This document shows positions 40,816-50,183 of a DNA stretch of 64,000 bases, piece by piece. Made by a program: the position numbers and the translations under genes. The stretch comes from Clavibacter sepedonicus (GTDB taxonomy: Bacteria > Actinomycetota > Actinomycetes > Actinomycetales > Microbacteriaceae), in NCBI RefSeq assembly GCF_000069225.1, contig NC_010407.1, positions 1,550,001 to 1,614,000 on the forward strand. Direction: 5' to 3'. Under the pieces are notes generated by a model. It had not been told where the DNA came from and ran no database searches. It saw nothing but the letters and a program-made list of their open reading frames with translations. Every line of letters begins with the position of its first letter. Position 1 is the first letter of the stretch.

Positions 40816-40889
40816 GGATCCGTCCCCTTCGATCGGTCTGTTGTTCCAGCCTGCAACCCGTCAGGATGGGGTTCGGGGATCCATCGACG

Positions 40890-40909
40890 TGAAGATGCGC
40901 CGATGTTCA
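40890..40909. promoter_or_regulatory. Imperfect dyad, possible operator between pckG and the ScfR-type regulator
   Basis: TGAAGAT and ATGTTCA form an imperfect inverted repeat (6 of 7 pairs) with a six-base spacer, 16 bases before the regulator start and 75 from pckG. It is only a candidate binding site. Confidence 0.3.
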
Positions 40910-40924
40910 CGGAGAGGTGAATGC

Positions 40925-42352
40925 ATGGACCAGCTCGTCATCGGCCGGCGCATCCGGCACGCGCGGAAGGGCGCCGGGCTCACGCTGCAGGCGCTGGGGG
41001 AGCGGGCGGGGATCCTGCCGAGCCAGCTGAGCATGATCGAGAACGGTCGGCGCGAGACGCGGCTGTCGACCCTCGGGCGGATCGCGGGCGCGCTCGACGT
41101 CGATGTCACCCACCTGCTCGCGGCCGATGCGCCGGACGCCCGCTCGGCCCTCGAGATCGAGCTCGACCGGGCCCAGCGCTCGTCGCTGTACGGCTCGCTC
41201 GGCCTCCCGGCGGTGCCGGCGAGCAGGGCGCTCCCGCAGGAGACGCTCGAGGCGCTCGTGGGGCTGCACCGGGAGCTCGCGCGGCGCGCGCGGGAGTCGA
41301 TCGCGACGCCCGAGGAGGCCCGGCGCGCGAACACGGAGCAGCGGCTCATGATGCGCGAGCGCGACAACCACATCCCCGAGATCGAGGAGCTGGCCGAGCG
41401 CATGCTCGCCGACGTCGGCCACCGGAGCGGGGCGCTCTCGCACCGCAGCGTCAGCCGCATGGCCGAGGGGCTCGGGTTCGAGCTCATCTACGTGGACGAC
41501 CTGCCGCGGTCGACGCGCTCGGTCACGGACCTCGGGGAGGGGCGGATCTACCTGCCGCCCGCCTCCATCCCCGGCGGTCACGGTCTCCGCTCGATGGCGT
41601 TGCAGGCGATGGCGCATCGCGTCCTCGGCCACGAGGAGCCCGCGAGCTACGCGGACTTCCTGCGGCAGCGGCTGGAGATCAACTACTTCGCCGCGGCCTG
41701 CCTCATGCCGCTGACGCAGTCGGTGGAGTTCCTGGCGGAGGCCAAGGCCCGGCGCGACCTCGCGGTCGAGGACTTCCGCGACGCGTTCGGCGTGACGCAC
41801 GAGGCGGCGGCGCTCCGGCTCACGAACATCAGCACCACCCACCTCGACCTCCGCGTGCACTTCCTGCGGGTGGGCGGCGACGGCGCGGTCTACAAGGCGT
41901 ACGAGAACGACGGGTTGCCGCTGCCGGTCGACGTGACCGGCGCGGTCGAGGGACAGCCGGTGTGCCGGGAGTGGGCGGCGCGCGGCGCGTTCGACCGCAC
42001 CAACCGCACGACCGAGTTCCACCAGTACACGGACACTCCGGCGGGCACGTTCTGGTGCTCGACGCAGACGGGATCCACCGCGGAGGGCGAGTACTCGATC
42101 TCCTTCGGCGTGCCGTTCGCGCACGCGAAGTGGTTCCGCGGCCGGGAGACGACGGCGCGGAGCGTGTCGCGGTGCCCGGACGAGTCGTGCTGCCGGCGCG
42201 CGGATCCCGAGGACGCCGGACGGTGGCGCGACCGCGCGTGGCCGAGCGCGCGGCTGCACGCGCACATCCTCGCGCCGCTGCCGCGCGGATCCTTCCCCGG
42301 GGTGGACGATCGCGAGCTGTACGCGTTCCTCGACCGGCACGCGGGGGCCTGA
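40925..42352 (+). CDS. RamB/ScfR-type transcriptional regulator
   Basis: This 475-residue regulator combines an N-terminal XRE helix-turn-helix (residues ~6-60, GAGLTLQALGERAGILPSQLSMIENGRRETRLSTL in part), a central IrrE/ImmA-like metallopeptidase-type domain (MALQAMAHRVLGHEEPASYADFLRQRLEINYFAAACLMP) that lacks a clear HEXXH, and a C-terminal DUF2083-like short-chain fatty acyl domain with a cysteine cluster (CPDESCCRR). RamB of Corynebacterium, of this architecture, controls acetate metabolism and glyoxylate-cycle genes. Divergence from pckG suggests control of gluconeogenesis. ATG 40925 follows GGAGAGG. Confidence 0.87.
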   Translation: MDQLVIGRRIRHARKGAGLTLQALGERAGILPSQLSMIENGRRETRLSTLGRIAGALDVDVTHLLAADAPDARSALEIELDRAQRSSLYGSLGLPAVPASRALPQETLEALVGLHRELARRARESIATPEEARRANTEQRLMMRERDNHIPEIEELAERMLADVGHRSGALSHRSVSRMAEGLGFELIYVDDLPRSTRSVTDLGEGRIYLPPASIPGGHGLRSMALQAMAHRVLGHEEPASYADFLRQRLEINYFAAACLMPLTQSVEFLAEAKARRDLAVEDFRDAFGVTHEAAALRLTNISTTHLDLRVHFLRVGGDGAVYKAYENDGLPLPVDVTGAVEGQPVCREWAARGAFDRTNRTTEFHQYTDTPAGTFWCSTQTGSTAEGEYSISFGVPFAHAKWFRGRETTARSVSRCPDESCCRRADPEDAGRWRDRAWPSARLHAHILAPLPRGSFPGVDDRELYAFLDRHAGA

Positions 42353-42370
42353 CGCCGGGCGCGCGGGCGG

Positions 42371-44035
42371 CTACCGCGGCGCGACGCCCTCGTCCAGCCG
42401 CGGGACGGCGTCGAGCAGCGCCCGGGTGACGGGGTGCGTCGGCCGCGTGAGGACGTCGGCGGCGGATCCGCTCTCCACGACGCGCCCCTCGCTCATCACG
42501 TGGACCTCGTCGCTCATGTGCGCCACGACGCCGAGGTCGTGCGAGATGAGGAGGATGCCGAGGCCCAGCCGGCGCTGCAGCTCGTCGAGGAGGTCGAGCA
42601 CCTGCGCCTGCACGGCGATGTCGAGCGCGGAGACGGGCTCGTCGCAGATGAGGAGGTCGGGGCGGGCCGCCAGGGCGCGCGCGATGGCGACGCGCTGACG
42701 CTGGCCGCCGGAGAGCCGCGCGGGGCTGCGGCGGAGGATTGCGGGTTCGAGGCCCACCTGCGCGAGGAGCGTGCAGGGGGTGTCGCGGACGTCCGGTCCG
42801 CTCAGGCCGGCGACGTCGAGGGCATCGCGGAGGATCCGGTCGACGCTCCAGCGCGGGTCGAAGGACGCGAGCGGATCCTGGTAGACGGCGCCGACGCGCG
42901 CGCGTCGGCCGCGGCGCGCGCGCTCCGGGATGCCGCTCCACGGCTCGCCGTCGAGCGTGACGACGCCCGCGTCCGGCTCCTCGAGGGCGAGCAGCAGGCG
43001 GGCGACCGTGGTCTTGCCGGAGCCGGATCCGCCGACGAGGCCGAGCGTTCGCCCGCGGCGCACCTGGAGGGAGACGTCGTCGACGGCCGTGCGGGCTGAT
43101 CCCGCCGGGCCCCTGTAGGAGCGGCTGAGGCCGGTGGCGCGGAGGACGACGCGGTCGTCCGCGTGCGGCGCTGCGCTCGATTCCGGGGACTCGGCGGCCG
43201 CCTCCAGCCGGGCCTCCGACAGCGGGACGCCGCGCGGCACGCCCGTCGGCACGGCGGCCACGAGCGCGCGCGTCCTGCGGTGGGCGGGTGCGCGCAGGAT
43301 CTGTGCGGTCGGGCCCTCCTCGACGATGCGGCCGTCGTGCATCACGGCGACCCGGTCGGCGAGCCGCGCGACGACCGCGAGGTCGTGGCTGACGAGCAGG
43401 GTCGCCTGGCCGCGGGTGCGGAGGTCCGCGAGCAGGTCGATGATGCGCGCCTGCACGGTCGCGTCGAGCGCGGTCGTGGGCTCGTCGGCGACGAGGAGCG
43501 GCGGATCGAGCGCGAGGGCGGCCGCGAGCAGCGCCCGCTGCCGCAGCCCGCCCGACAGCTCGCCGGAGCGCTGGTGGACGCGCGCCTCCGGATCCGGCAT
43601 GCCGACGCGCTCGAGCAGCTCGAGGACGCGCGCCCGTCGGGCGCGCGGGTCCCGCATGCCGTGGACGAGGAGGGCGTCGCCGATCTCGCGGCCGATGGGA
43701 CGGAGCGGATCGAGCGAGGAGAGGGCGTCCTGCAGCACGAGCCCGACGCCGGATCCCCGGACGCGCCGCCATTCGCGCGGGCCCGCGCCGCGGAGGTCGC
43801 GACCGGCGATCTCGAGGGCGTCCGCCTGGACGTCCGCGCCCGGTCCGGCGAGGCCGAGGAGGCTCCTCGCGATCACGCTCTTGCCGGAGCCGGACGTGCC
43901 GACGAGCGCGAGGCACTCGCCCGGCGCGATCCGCAGCGAGACGCCGTGGACGACGGGGACGCCGCCGAAGGAGACGCGGAGGTCCTCGACGCGGATGGCG
44001 GGCGCGGGCGCATCCTGTCCGGATCCGCCGCTCAC
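42371..44035 (-). CDS. ABC transporter ATP-binding protein, fused double-ATPase (DppD-DppF type)
   Basis: This 554-residue protein carries two complete ABC ATPase domains. The first has Walker A GTSGSGKS at 46-53, signature LSGGLRQRALLAAALALD and Walker B LLVADEPTTALD. The second has GGSGSGKTTVARLLLALEE, LSGGQRQRVAIARALAARPDLL and ICDEPVSALD. It powers import by the permeases encoded upstream. Fused D-F ATPases are common in actinobacterial peptide/nickel importers. GTG 44035 overlaps the permease stop. The 3' end is only 18 bases from the convergent regulator, with no hairpin visible. Confidence 0.93.
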   Translation of the reverse strand: MSGGSGQDAPAPAIRVEDLRVSFGGVPVVHGVSLRIAPGECLALVGTSGSGKSVIARSLLGLAGPGADVQADALEIAGRDLRGAGPREWRRVRGSGVGLVLQDALSSLDPLRPIGREIGDALLVHGMRDPRARRARVLELLERVGMPDPEARVHQRSGELSGGLRQRALLAAALALDPPLLVADEPTTALDATVQARIIDLLADLRTRGQATLLVSHDLAVVARLADRVAVMHDGRIVEEGPTAQILRAPAHRRTRALVAAVPTGVPRGVPLSEARLEAAAESPESSAAPHADDRVVLRATGLSRSYRGPAGSARTAVDDVSLQVRRGRTLGLVGGSGSGKTTVARLLLALEEPDAGVVTLDGEPWSGIPERARRGRRARVGAVYQDPLASFDPRWSVDRILRDALDVAGLSGPDVRDTPCTLLAQVGLEPAILRRSPARLSGGQRQRVAIARALAARPDLLICDEPVSALDIAVQAQVLDLLDELQRRLGLGILLISHDLGVVAHMSDEVHVMSEGRVVESGSAADVLTRPTHPVTRALLDAVPRLDEGVAPR

Positions 44036-44892
44036 GATCCGCGCACCCGTCGCTCGAGCGTGCGGCCGAGCATCGTCGACGCGGTGGCGGTGAGCACGAT
44101 CATCAGGCCTGGCACGACCGTGAGCCACGGCGCCGAGCCGATGTAGGTGCGGCCCGCCGCGAGCATGGCGCCCCACTCGGGATCCGGCGGCACCGTGCCC
44201 AGACCGAGGTAGCTGAGGGAGGACGCCCACACGATCGCCTGGCCCACGCCGAGCGTGCCGAGCACGAGGAGCGGGGCGGCCGTGTTCGGCAGGATGTGGC
44301 GCGCCAGCACCACGAGCGGGGGACGGCCGAGCACGGTGGCCGCCTCCACGTACGCCGAGCGGCGCACCGACATGACCCGGCCGCGGATGATGCGCGCGTA
44401 GCCGGGCGCGGCCGAGATCCCGACGGCGAGGGTGGCGCTGCCGATGCCGGGTCCGAGGATCACGATGAGGAAGAGCGCGAGCAGCAGGCCCGGGAACGCG
44501 AAGACCACCTCGATGACGCGGTTGACGGCGAAGTCGGCCACCCGGCCGAGGAGCGCGGCGGCGAGTCCGAGGACCGCGCCGAGTCCGAGGCCGATGGCCG
44601 TCGCGCTGACGCCGATCACGAGGCTCGGGCCGGCGCCGTGCACGACGCGCGTGAGGACGTCGCGGCCGGACTCGTCGGTGCCGAGGAGGTGCCCGGCGCC
44701 GGGCGCGCGGAACGCCTCGGCGGGGGCGATGGCGAGCGGGTCGCCGGGCGCGACGAGGCCGGGCGCGAAGGCCGCGGCGAGGAGCAGGACGACCACGATC
44801 GCGGCGCCCGTCGTGCCGGCGGCGGCGAGCACGCGGACCGGCGGGCGGGCGGGCGGGGCGGCGAGGAGCGTCGCGGCGCGGGGGTCGCTCAT
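44032..44892 (-). CDS. ABC transporter permease (DppC/OppC type)
   Basis: This 286-residue membrane protein has a first helix at ~20-42, then the N-terminal OppC-like LLGTDESGRDVLTRVVHGAGPSL, and a permease domain of five helices. The EAA loop, which contacts the ATPase, reads EAATVLGRPPLVVLARHILPN. It forms the translocation pore with the adjacent DppB-type permease, whose gene overlaps by four bases. A C-terminal LGRTLERRVRGS is cytosolic. Confidence 0.92.
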   Translation of the reverse strand: MSDPRAATLLAAPPARPPVRVLAAAGTTGAAIVVVLLLAAAFAPGLVAPGDPLAIAPAEAFRAPGAGHLLGTDESGRDVLTRVVHGAGPSLVIGVSATAIGLGLGAVLGLAAALLGRVADFAVNRVIEVVFAFPGLLLALFLIVILGPGIGSATLAVGISAAPGYARIIRGRVMSVRRSAYVEAATVLGRPPLVVLARHILPNTAAPLLVLGTLGVGQAIVWASSLSYLGLGTVPPDPEWGAMLAAGRTYIGSAPWLTVVPGLMIVLTATASTMLGRTLERRVRGS

Positions 44893-45965
44893 CGCGCGGC
44901 CGCCGGGAGGTCGACGACGGCGTCCGCGGCATCGGGCTCGCCGTCGACGGGCGGGGACGCGGCGCCGCCCGCGACGGGAGCGGGCCCCGTCCGCGCGGCG
45001 ACGAGCCGGGGATCCACGATGCGCGCGAGCAGGTCGGTCACGGCCGTGAGCACGATGTAGACGACCGCCACCACGAGCACCACGCCGACGATGACGGGCA
45101 CGTCCCGGCTGGTCACGGCCGAGAGCGCGGTGCGCCCGAGGCCGGGGCGGGCGAAGATCTGCTCGACCACCACCGCGCCCGAGATGAGAAAGCCGAACGC
45201 CCAGCCCGACAGCGCGATCCCCGGGGCGGCCGCGTGCCGCAGCGCGTGACGCAGCCGGACGCCCGCCTCGGACTCGCCGCGCGCCCGGGCGGCGAGCGCG
45301 AACGGGGAGTCGAGCGCATCCAGCAGGGCCTCGCGCATGATCTGCCCGAGGAACCCGGCCAGGGGGATCGCGAGCGTGAGCACGGGGAGCACGAGGCCCG
45401 CCGGCGACGATCCGCTCACGGCAGGCAGCCAGCCGAGGCCGGTGGAGAACAGGAGGATCAGGACGACGCCGATCCAGAAGTGCGGCAGCGACGCCGCCAC
45501 GATCTCGACGCCCGCGCCGACCGCGCCAGCCACGCGACCCGCGCCCGAGGAGACGAGCGCGAGGCCGAGCGCGAGGATCCACGCCACGGCGAGCGCCAGC
45601 ACGGCCAGCAGCAGCGTGCCCGGCAGCTGCCGCGCGAGCACCGTGACGACGTCCTCGCGCAGCGCGTACGACCGGCCGAGATCGCCCTGCGCGAGCCGGC
45701 CGAGCTGCGCGAGGTACTGCACGAGGAGCGGCTGGTCGAGCCCGTACTCGGCGCGCACGGCGGCGACCGCCTCGGGCGGCGCCTGCGAGCCCGGCCCGCC
45801 GAGGATCGCCTGCGCGGGGTCGCCCGGGATCAGCCGCACGGCCAGGAACGTGACGGTCGCGACCGCCCAGAGCACGAGGACCGCGCCGCCGATCCGCGCC
45901 GCGAGCGCGCCGAGCAGCGCGCGTCCCCGGGAGGCGGATCCGGGGACGACGCGGCCGCGCCTCAC
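44889..45965 (-). CDS. ABC transporter permease (DppB/OppB type)
   Basis: This 358-residue permease has a first helix near 20-40 (IGGAVLVLWAVATVTFLAVRLIPGDP, the typical DppB start), a periplasmic segment (AAVRAEYGLDQPLLVQYLAQLGRLAQGDLGRSY) and the EAA loop ARARGESEAGVRLRHALRHAAAPGIA. It ends in a cytosolic Ala/Pro-rich tail. GTG 45965 overlaps the binding-protein stop. All four transporter genes overlap each other by four bases or less, so they form one tightly coupled operon. Confidence 0.92.
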   Translation of the reverse strand: MRRGRVVPGSASRGRALLGALAARIGGAVLVLWAVATVTFLAVRLIPGDPAQAILGGPGSQAPPEAVAAVRAEYGLDQPLLVQYLAQLGRLAQGDLGRSYALREDVVTVLARQLPGTLLLAVLALAVAWILALGLALVSSGAGRVAGAVGAGVEIVAASLPHFWIGVVLILLFSTGLGWLPAVSGSSPAGLVLPVLTLAIPLAGFLGQIMREALLDALDSPFALAARARGESEAGVRLRHALRHAAAPGIALSGWAFGFLISGAVVVEQIFARPGLGRTALSAVTSRDVPVIVGVVLVVAVVYIVLTAVTDLLARIVDPRLVAARTGPAPVAGGAASPPVDGEPDAADAVVDLPAAAR

Positions 45966-47608
45966 CGGGCGAGCCAGGCGTCGTACAGCGTCGGGGTCGC
46001 CACCGACGGCAGCGCGCGCAGCCCCTCGACGGCGGTGCCGTGCAGGAAGTGGTTCTGCTGGTCGTAGAGCGGCAGGATCCAGTACCCGGCCATGACGCGC
46101 TCCTGCACGTCGGCGTAGAGCGCGGTCCGCCGGTCGGGGTCCGTGGTCGCGCGCGCCTCGGCGAGCGCCTGGTCGATCTCGGGCACCGACACCTTGGCGT
46201 GGTTCGCGAAGTAGCCGCTCGGCGCGGGCGTGATGCCGGAGGTGTCGTAGAGGATCCGTAGCACGTCGGGGCCGGCCTTCGTGTAGGGCGCGCTCACGAG
46301 CTCGTACGCGTCGTCGCCGAGCGCCTCGTACCAGGAGCCGAGGTCCATGGGCTCCAGCTGCACGTCGAAGCCCACCTGCTTGGTGGTGGCCTGGATCTGC
46401 TCGAACAGCGACTGCTCGGCCGGGATCGACTGGTTGGTGCTCACGGGGAACCGCAGCGTGAGCCGCTTCCCGTCCTTCGTGCGGATGCCGTCCGCGTCCT
46501 TCGCGGACCAGCCCGCCTGGTCGAGGAGCGCGGCCGCGCGGTCGGCGTCGATGCCGAAGAGGTCGGGGTCGGAGACGGCGGCGGGCTCGGTGCTCGCGAG
46601 GGGCGAGTACGAGCGCTCGGCGGTGCCCTGAAAGAGCGCGGTGATGCCCGCGTCGACGTCGGCCGAGCGGATGAACGCCTCCCGCACGCGCTCGTCGTCG
46701 AAGGGCGCCTGGCCCGAGTTCAGCTCGATGCGGTTCGAGGCGCCCGGCCGCGGCGCGTCGAGCTCGCCGAGCGTGCCACCGGAGGCCGCGGACGCGATCG
46801 CGTCGGGCTGCGCGTTGTCGATCACGTCGACCTCGCCGCTCTGCAGGGCGGCGTACCGGGAGGCGGCGTCCGGCAGGAAGCGCCAGTCGATGCGGTCCAG
46901 ATACGCGGGGCCGGTGTGCGCGGCGTCGGCGGGCGGCGACGAGTAGGCGTCGTTGCGCACGAGCGAGATCGACTGCTGGCGGTCCCAGCGCTCGACGCTG
47001 AACGGGCCGGTGCCGATGGGCTGCGCGCAGTTCGCGTCCGTCCCACGGGCGATCCCGGCGGGCGACTCCATCGCGAGCCACGGCTGGGAGAGCGACTCGA
47101 GCAGCGCGCTGTCGGGCGTCGAGAGGGTGAGCTGCACGGTGGACGCGTCGACCGCGGTCGCGTCCGTGATCGCCTGCAGCGCGAGGTAGCCGGTGGAGGA
47201 GAGCGTCGTCGGATCCTGCACGTGGCGGATGTTCGCCACCACGGCGTCCGCGTCGAACGGCGTGCCGTCCGTGAAGGTCACCCCCTGGCGGAGCGCGAGC
47301 GTCAGCCCGAGGCCGTCGTCGCTCCAGGTCCAGCTGTCGGCGAGCCAGGGCGTGATCCCGCCCTTCCCGTCGAGCGACACGAGCGGCTCGAGGAACTGCG
47401 ACGAGACGAGCGCCTGCGGGTAGTTGCCGCCGACGTGCGGGTCGAGGCACTCGGGCTCGGCGTCGCCGGACGCGTAGACGAGCGTGCCGCCGGAGACGGG
47501 CGTGGTCGACGCCTCGGGTGTCGCGGACGTGCAGCCGGTGAGGACGAGGGTGGTCGCGGCGAGGGCGCCGAGGCCTGCGAGGGCGCGGGTGCGCGGGGTG
47601 GGGATCAT
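45962..47608 (-). CDS. ABC transporter substrate-binding lipoprotein (peptide/nickel family)
   Basis: This 548-residue SBP_bac_5 family protein has a lipoprotein signal peptide with lipobox LTGC26 (LVLTGCTSAT), so it is anchored on the outer face of the membrane. Family landmarks are GGTLVYASGDAEPECLDPHVG, FLEPLVSLDGKGGITPWLADSW and LRQGVTFTDGTPFDADAVVANI. These proteins bind oligopeptides, nickel chelates or opine-like compounds; the ligand cannot be called. It heads the importer operon and is divergent from a TetR regulator gene across 104 bases. Confidence 0.92.
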   Translation of the reverse strand: MIPTPRTRALAGLGALAATTLVLTGCTSATPEASTTPVSGGTLVYASGDAEPECLDPHVGGNYPQALVSSQFLEPLVSLDGKGGITPWLADSWTWSDDGLGLTLALRQGVTFTDGTPFDADAVVANIRHVQDPTTLSSTGYLALQAITDATAVDASTVQLTLSTPDSALLESLSQPWLAMESPAGIARGTDANCAQPIGTGPFSVERWDRQQSISLVRNDAYSSPPADAAHTGPAYLDRIDWRFLPDAASRYAALQSGEVDVIDNAQPDAIASAASGGTLGELDAPRPGASNRIELNSGQAPFDDERVREAFIRSADVDAGITALFQGTAERSYSPLASTEPAAVSDPDLFGIDADRAAALLDQAGWSAKDADGIRTKDGKRLTLRFPVSTNQSIPAEQSLFEQIQATTKQVGFDVQLEPMDLGSWYEALGDDAYELVSAPYTKAGPDVLRILYDTSGITPAPSGYFANHAKVSVPEIDQALAEARATTDPDRRTALYADVQERVMAGYWILPLYDQQNHFLHGTAVEGLRALPSVATPTLYDAWLAR

Positions 47609-47712
47609 GGGTGCTTCCGATGTGCGCGCCGCAGAGGGCGCTGGTGCGGGTGTTTCTGTACCGCGTCCAACAATACGCGCCCGCCGTCACCCCGGTGCAC
47701 CAGGATGGGCGC

Positions 47713-48318
47713 ATGACACCCGCACGTCCCGCCGGTCGCCCGCGCCGCTCGTCGCGCGCGACCCTCGAGGAGGCGGCCGCCGAGCTCTTCCTCGAGAACA
47801 CCTACGCCGCGACGACCATCGAGCAGATCGCCCAGCGGGCCGGGGTGAGCCGCGCCACCTTCTTCAACTACTTCTCCTCCAAGGCCGACCTGCTGTGGGC
47901 CGGGCTCGACGACACCCTCGGCGCCCTCGGCGCCGCGCTCTCCGGCGTGGAGCCCGGCGGTCCGCCCGTCGACGGCGTCGTCGACGCCCTCATCGGCGCG
48001 GCGTGCTCGCGCGGCGTGGGCTGGCTGCCGCTCGCCCTCACGCAGCACGAGGTGATGGGCCTCGGCGCCGACGTGCAGGGGGAGGGGGTGGCGCGCGCGG
48101 CCCCGCTCGTGGATCCCGTCGCGCAGGCCCTCGCCCGGGCGTCCGGCCGCCGGGCATCCGCCGCACCCGTGCGGGTCGCCGCCGCCGTGATCGCCGCCGC
48201 GACGGCCGCCGCGGTCGTCGCCTGGGCGGGCGACGGCGTGGGCCGTGGGCCGCTGGAGGGGGCGATCCGGCGAGCTCTGGATCCGCTCCGCCCGGCGCTC
48301 GCCGCGACCCTCGGGTGA
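47713..48318 (+). CDS. TetR-family transcriptional regulator
   Basis: This 201-residue repressor-type protein has a TetR_N helix-turn-helix at ~33-62 (TTIEQIAQRAGVSRATFFNYFSSKADLLW) and an Ala/Val-rich C-terminal ligand domain (MftR/SACE_7040-like appearance). Divergence from the ABC importer operon makes that operon its most likely target, together with its own gene. The 104-base gap holds one AT-richer patch at about 47650-47680, where the promoters or operator would be expected. No perfect dyad is seen there. Confidence 0.9.
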   Translation: MTPARPAGRPRRSSRATLEEAAAELFLENTYAATTIEQIAQRAGVSRATFFNYFSSKADLLWAGLDDTLGALGAALSGVEPGGPPVDGVVDALIGAACSRGVGWLPLALTQHEVMGLGADVQGEGVARAAPLVDPVAQALARASGRRASAAPVRVAAAVIAAATAAAVVAWAGDGVGRGPLEGAIRRALDPLRPALAATLG

Positions 48319-48370
48319 CGGACCGGTGACGGACGGGCGCGCCACCCTCGCCTCGGGCGATGATGGCCGT

Positions 48371-49108
48371 ATGACCGCCGACGCCGCCCCGCAGCTCGAC
48401 CACTCCGCCCTCGCCTCCTCGTTCGGATCGGTGGCCGACCAGTACGACCGGGTCCGCCCCGGCTACCCCGACGACGCCATCACGTGGATGCTCCCGGCCG
48501 GCGCCCGCCGCGTCGTCGACCTCGGCGCGGGCACCGGCAAGCTCACCCGCCTGCTCTCCGCGCGCGGCATCGCCGTCACCGCGGTCGAGCCCGACGCGCA
48601 GATGCGGCAGGTGCTCCAGGCGTCATCGCCGGAGGTCGACGTCCGTGCGGGCAGCGGCGAGGCGATCCCGGTGGGTGCCGGCGAGGAGGACACGGTCCTC
48701 GTCGCGCAGGCGTGGCACTGGATGGACGCGGGCGCCGCCGCCCGTGAGGCCGCGCGCGTCCTCCGCCCCGGCGGGCGCCTGGGCATCGTCTGGAACCAGA
48801 TGGACACCGAGGTGGACTGGGTCCGCGAGCTGGACGCCCTCCTGTCGCCCGGACGCCGCGCCGCGGACCGCGCCACGGAGCCCGGCCCGTTCCCCGGCTT
48901 CGGCCCCGTCGAGCACGCGTCCTTCCCGCACGTCCACCGCATGACGCCCGACGACGTCGTGGCCCTCGCCGGATCCATCAGCCGGATCATCGTCCTGCCG
49001 GACGTCGAGCGCGCCCGCGCCCTCGACGACATCCGGACCCTCCTGGCCGGCCACCCGGACACCGCGGGCCGCGACGAGCTCGACCTGCCGTACCGCGCGG
49101 ACGCGTAA
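48371..49108 (+). CDS. Class I SAM-dependent methyltransferase, C-terminus possibly shortened by a nonsense change
   Basis: This 245-residue Methyltransf_11-type protein has an N-terminal SSFGSVADQYDRVRPGYPDDAI typical of small actinobacterial methyltransferases, motif I VVDLGAGTGKLTRLLSARG, acidic β2 end VTAVEPDAQM, and WHWMDAGAAAREAARVLRPGG. It ends at LPYRADA-TAA (49106-49108). The frame then continues through six sense codons (RAQLGG) to TAG inside the CTAG that borders the third IS. Relatives usually end a few residues past this point, so TAC to TAA is a plausible recent change. The substrate is unknown. Confidence 0.83.
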   Translation: MTADAAPQLDHSALASSFGSVADQYDRVRPGYPDDAITWMLPAGARRVVDLGAGTGKLTRLLSARGIAVTAVEPDAQMRQVLQASSPEVDVRAGSGEAIPVGAGEEDTVLVAQAWHWMDAGAAAREAARVLRPGGRLGIVWNQMDTEVDWVRELDALLSPGRRAADRATEPGPFPGFGPVEHASFPHVHRMTPDDVVALAGSISRIIVLPDVERARALDDIRTLLAGHPDTAGRDELDLPYRADA

Positions 49109-49130
49109 CGCGCCCAGCTCGGCGGCTAGC

Positions 49131-50183
49131 TGTAGTTCCTCGGGAGGTTGTGAACGCGTGAGCGGATAGCGAAGACCTCCGGGACGATGTGAGTTACCAA
49201 GCACACGTCATCACCGGAGGTCTTCGTGACTCACGCTAATGCCCCGTTCGCTCCCGTGGGCAGGCTTCGGCTTGCTCGGTTGATCGTTGAGGACGGGTGG
49301 CCGGTCCGGCGTGCGGCGGAGAGGTTCCAGTGCTCGCCGGCGACGGCGTCGAGATGGGCTCGCCGGTATCGGGCCGGGTTGCCGATGACGGATCGCTCAT
49401 CCCGCCCGCACCGGCAACCGACCCGCACGAGTCAGCGTCGGGAGCGGCGGATCGTCGCGCTCAGATTCACCCGCAGGTGGGGCCCGCACCGCATCAGCTA
49501 TCACCTCCGCGTTCCGCGTTCGACGGTCGAGCGGGTGCTGAACCGGTATCGGATGCCGTTGCTCGAGCACGTCGATCTGAGCACCGGGCTCCCTGCCCGG
49601 CGGTCTCCTGCCCGACGCTACGAGCACTCCTCGCCGGGAGATCTGGTCCACGTCGACATCAAGAAGCTCGGCCGCATCCCGGACGGCGGCGGGCACCGAG
49701 TCCTCGGCAGAGCGGCCGGCCGGAGGAACACTCCCCGGACCGGACGGGGGTACGCGTTCCTGCACCACGCCGTGGATGACCACTCCCGACTGGCGTACTC
49801 CGAGATCCTCACCGACGAGCGCAAGGAGACCGCTGCCGCGTTCTGGGCCCGCGCGAACGCGTTCTTCACCGCCGCGGGCATCACCGTGATCCGTGTCCTG
49901 ACGGACAACGGCTCCTGCTACCGCTCCCACGCCTTCACCGAGGCGCTCGGCACCATCGCCCACACACGCACCCGCCCCTACCGGCCCCAGACCAACGGGA
50001 AGGTCGAGCGCTTCAACCGCACCCTCGCCACCGAGTGGGCCTACGCCCATCCCTATCGCACCGACGAGGCCCGCGCCGCGACCTACGACGCCTGGCTGCA
50101 TCACTACAACCACCACCGCCCCCACACCGGCATCGGCGGACTCACGCCCGCCGAACGCGTTCACAACCTCACTGGGAACTACA
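49131..50183 (+). mobile_element. IS481-family insertion sequence, distinct type (1053 bp)
   Basis: This element is a different member of the family from the two earlier copies. Ends are TGTAGTTCCTCGGGAGGTTG (left) and, read inwards from the right, TGTAGTTCCCAGTGAGGTTG, both continuing TGAACGCGT. CTAGC is repeated outside: GCTAGC at 49125-49130 and CCTAGC at 50184-50189. The transposase is intact, though only distantly similar to the other two. Confidence 0.92.

Noticed and set aside
47609..47712. A defined TetR operator between the binding protein and TetR genes
   Set aside because: The AT-richer patch is suggestive, but no inverted repeat longer than four base pairs was found.
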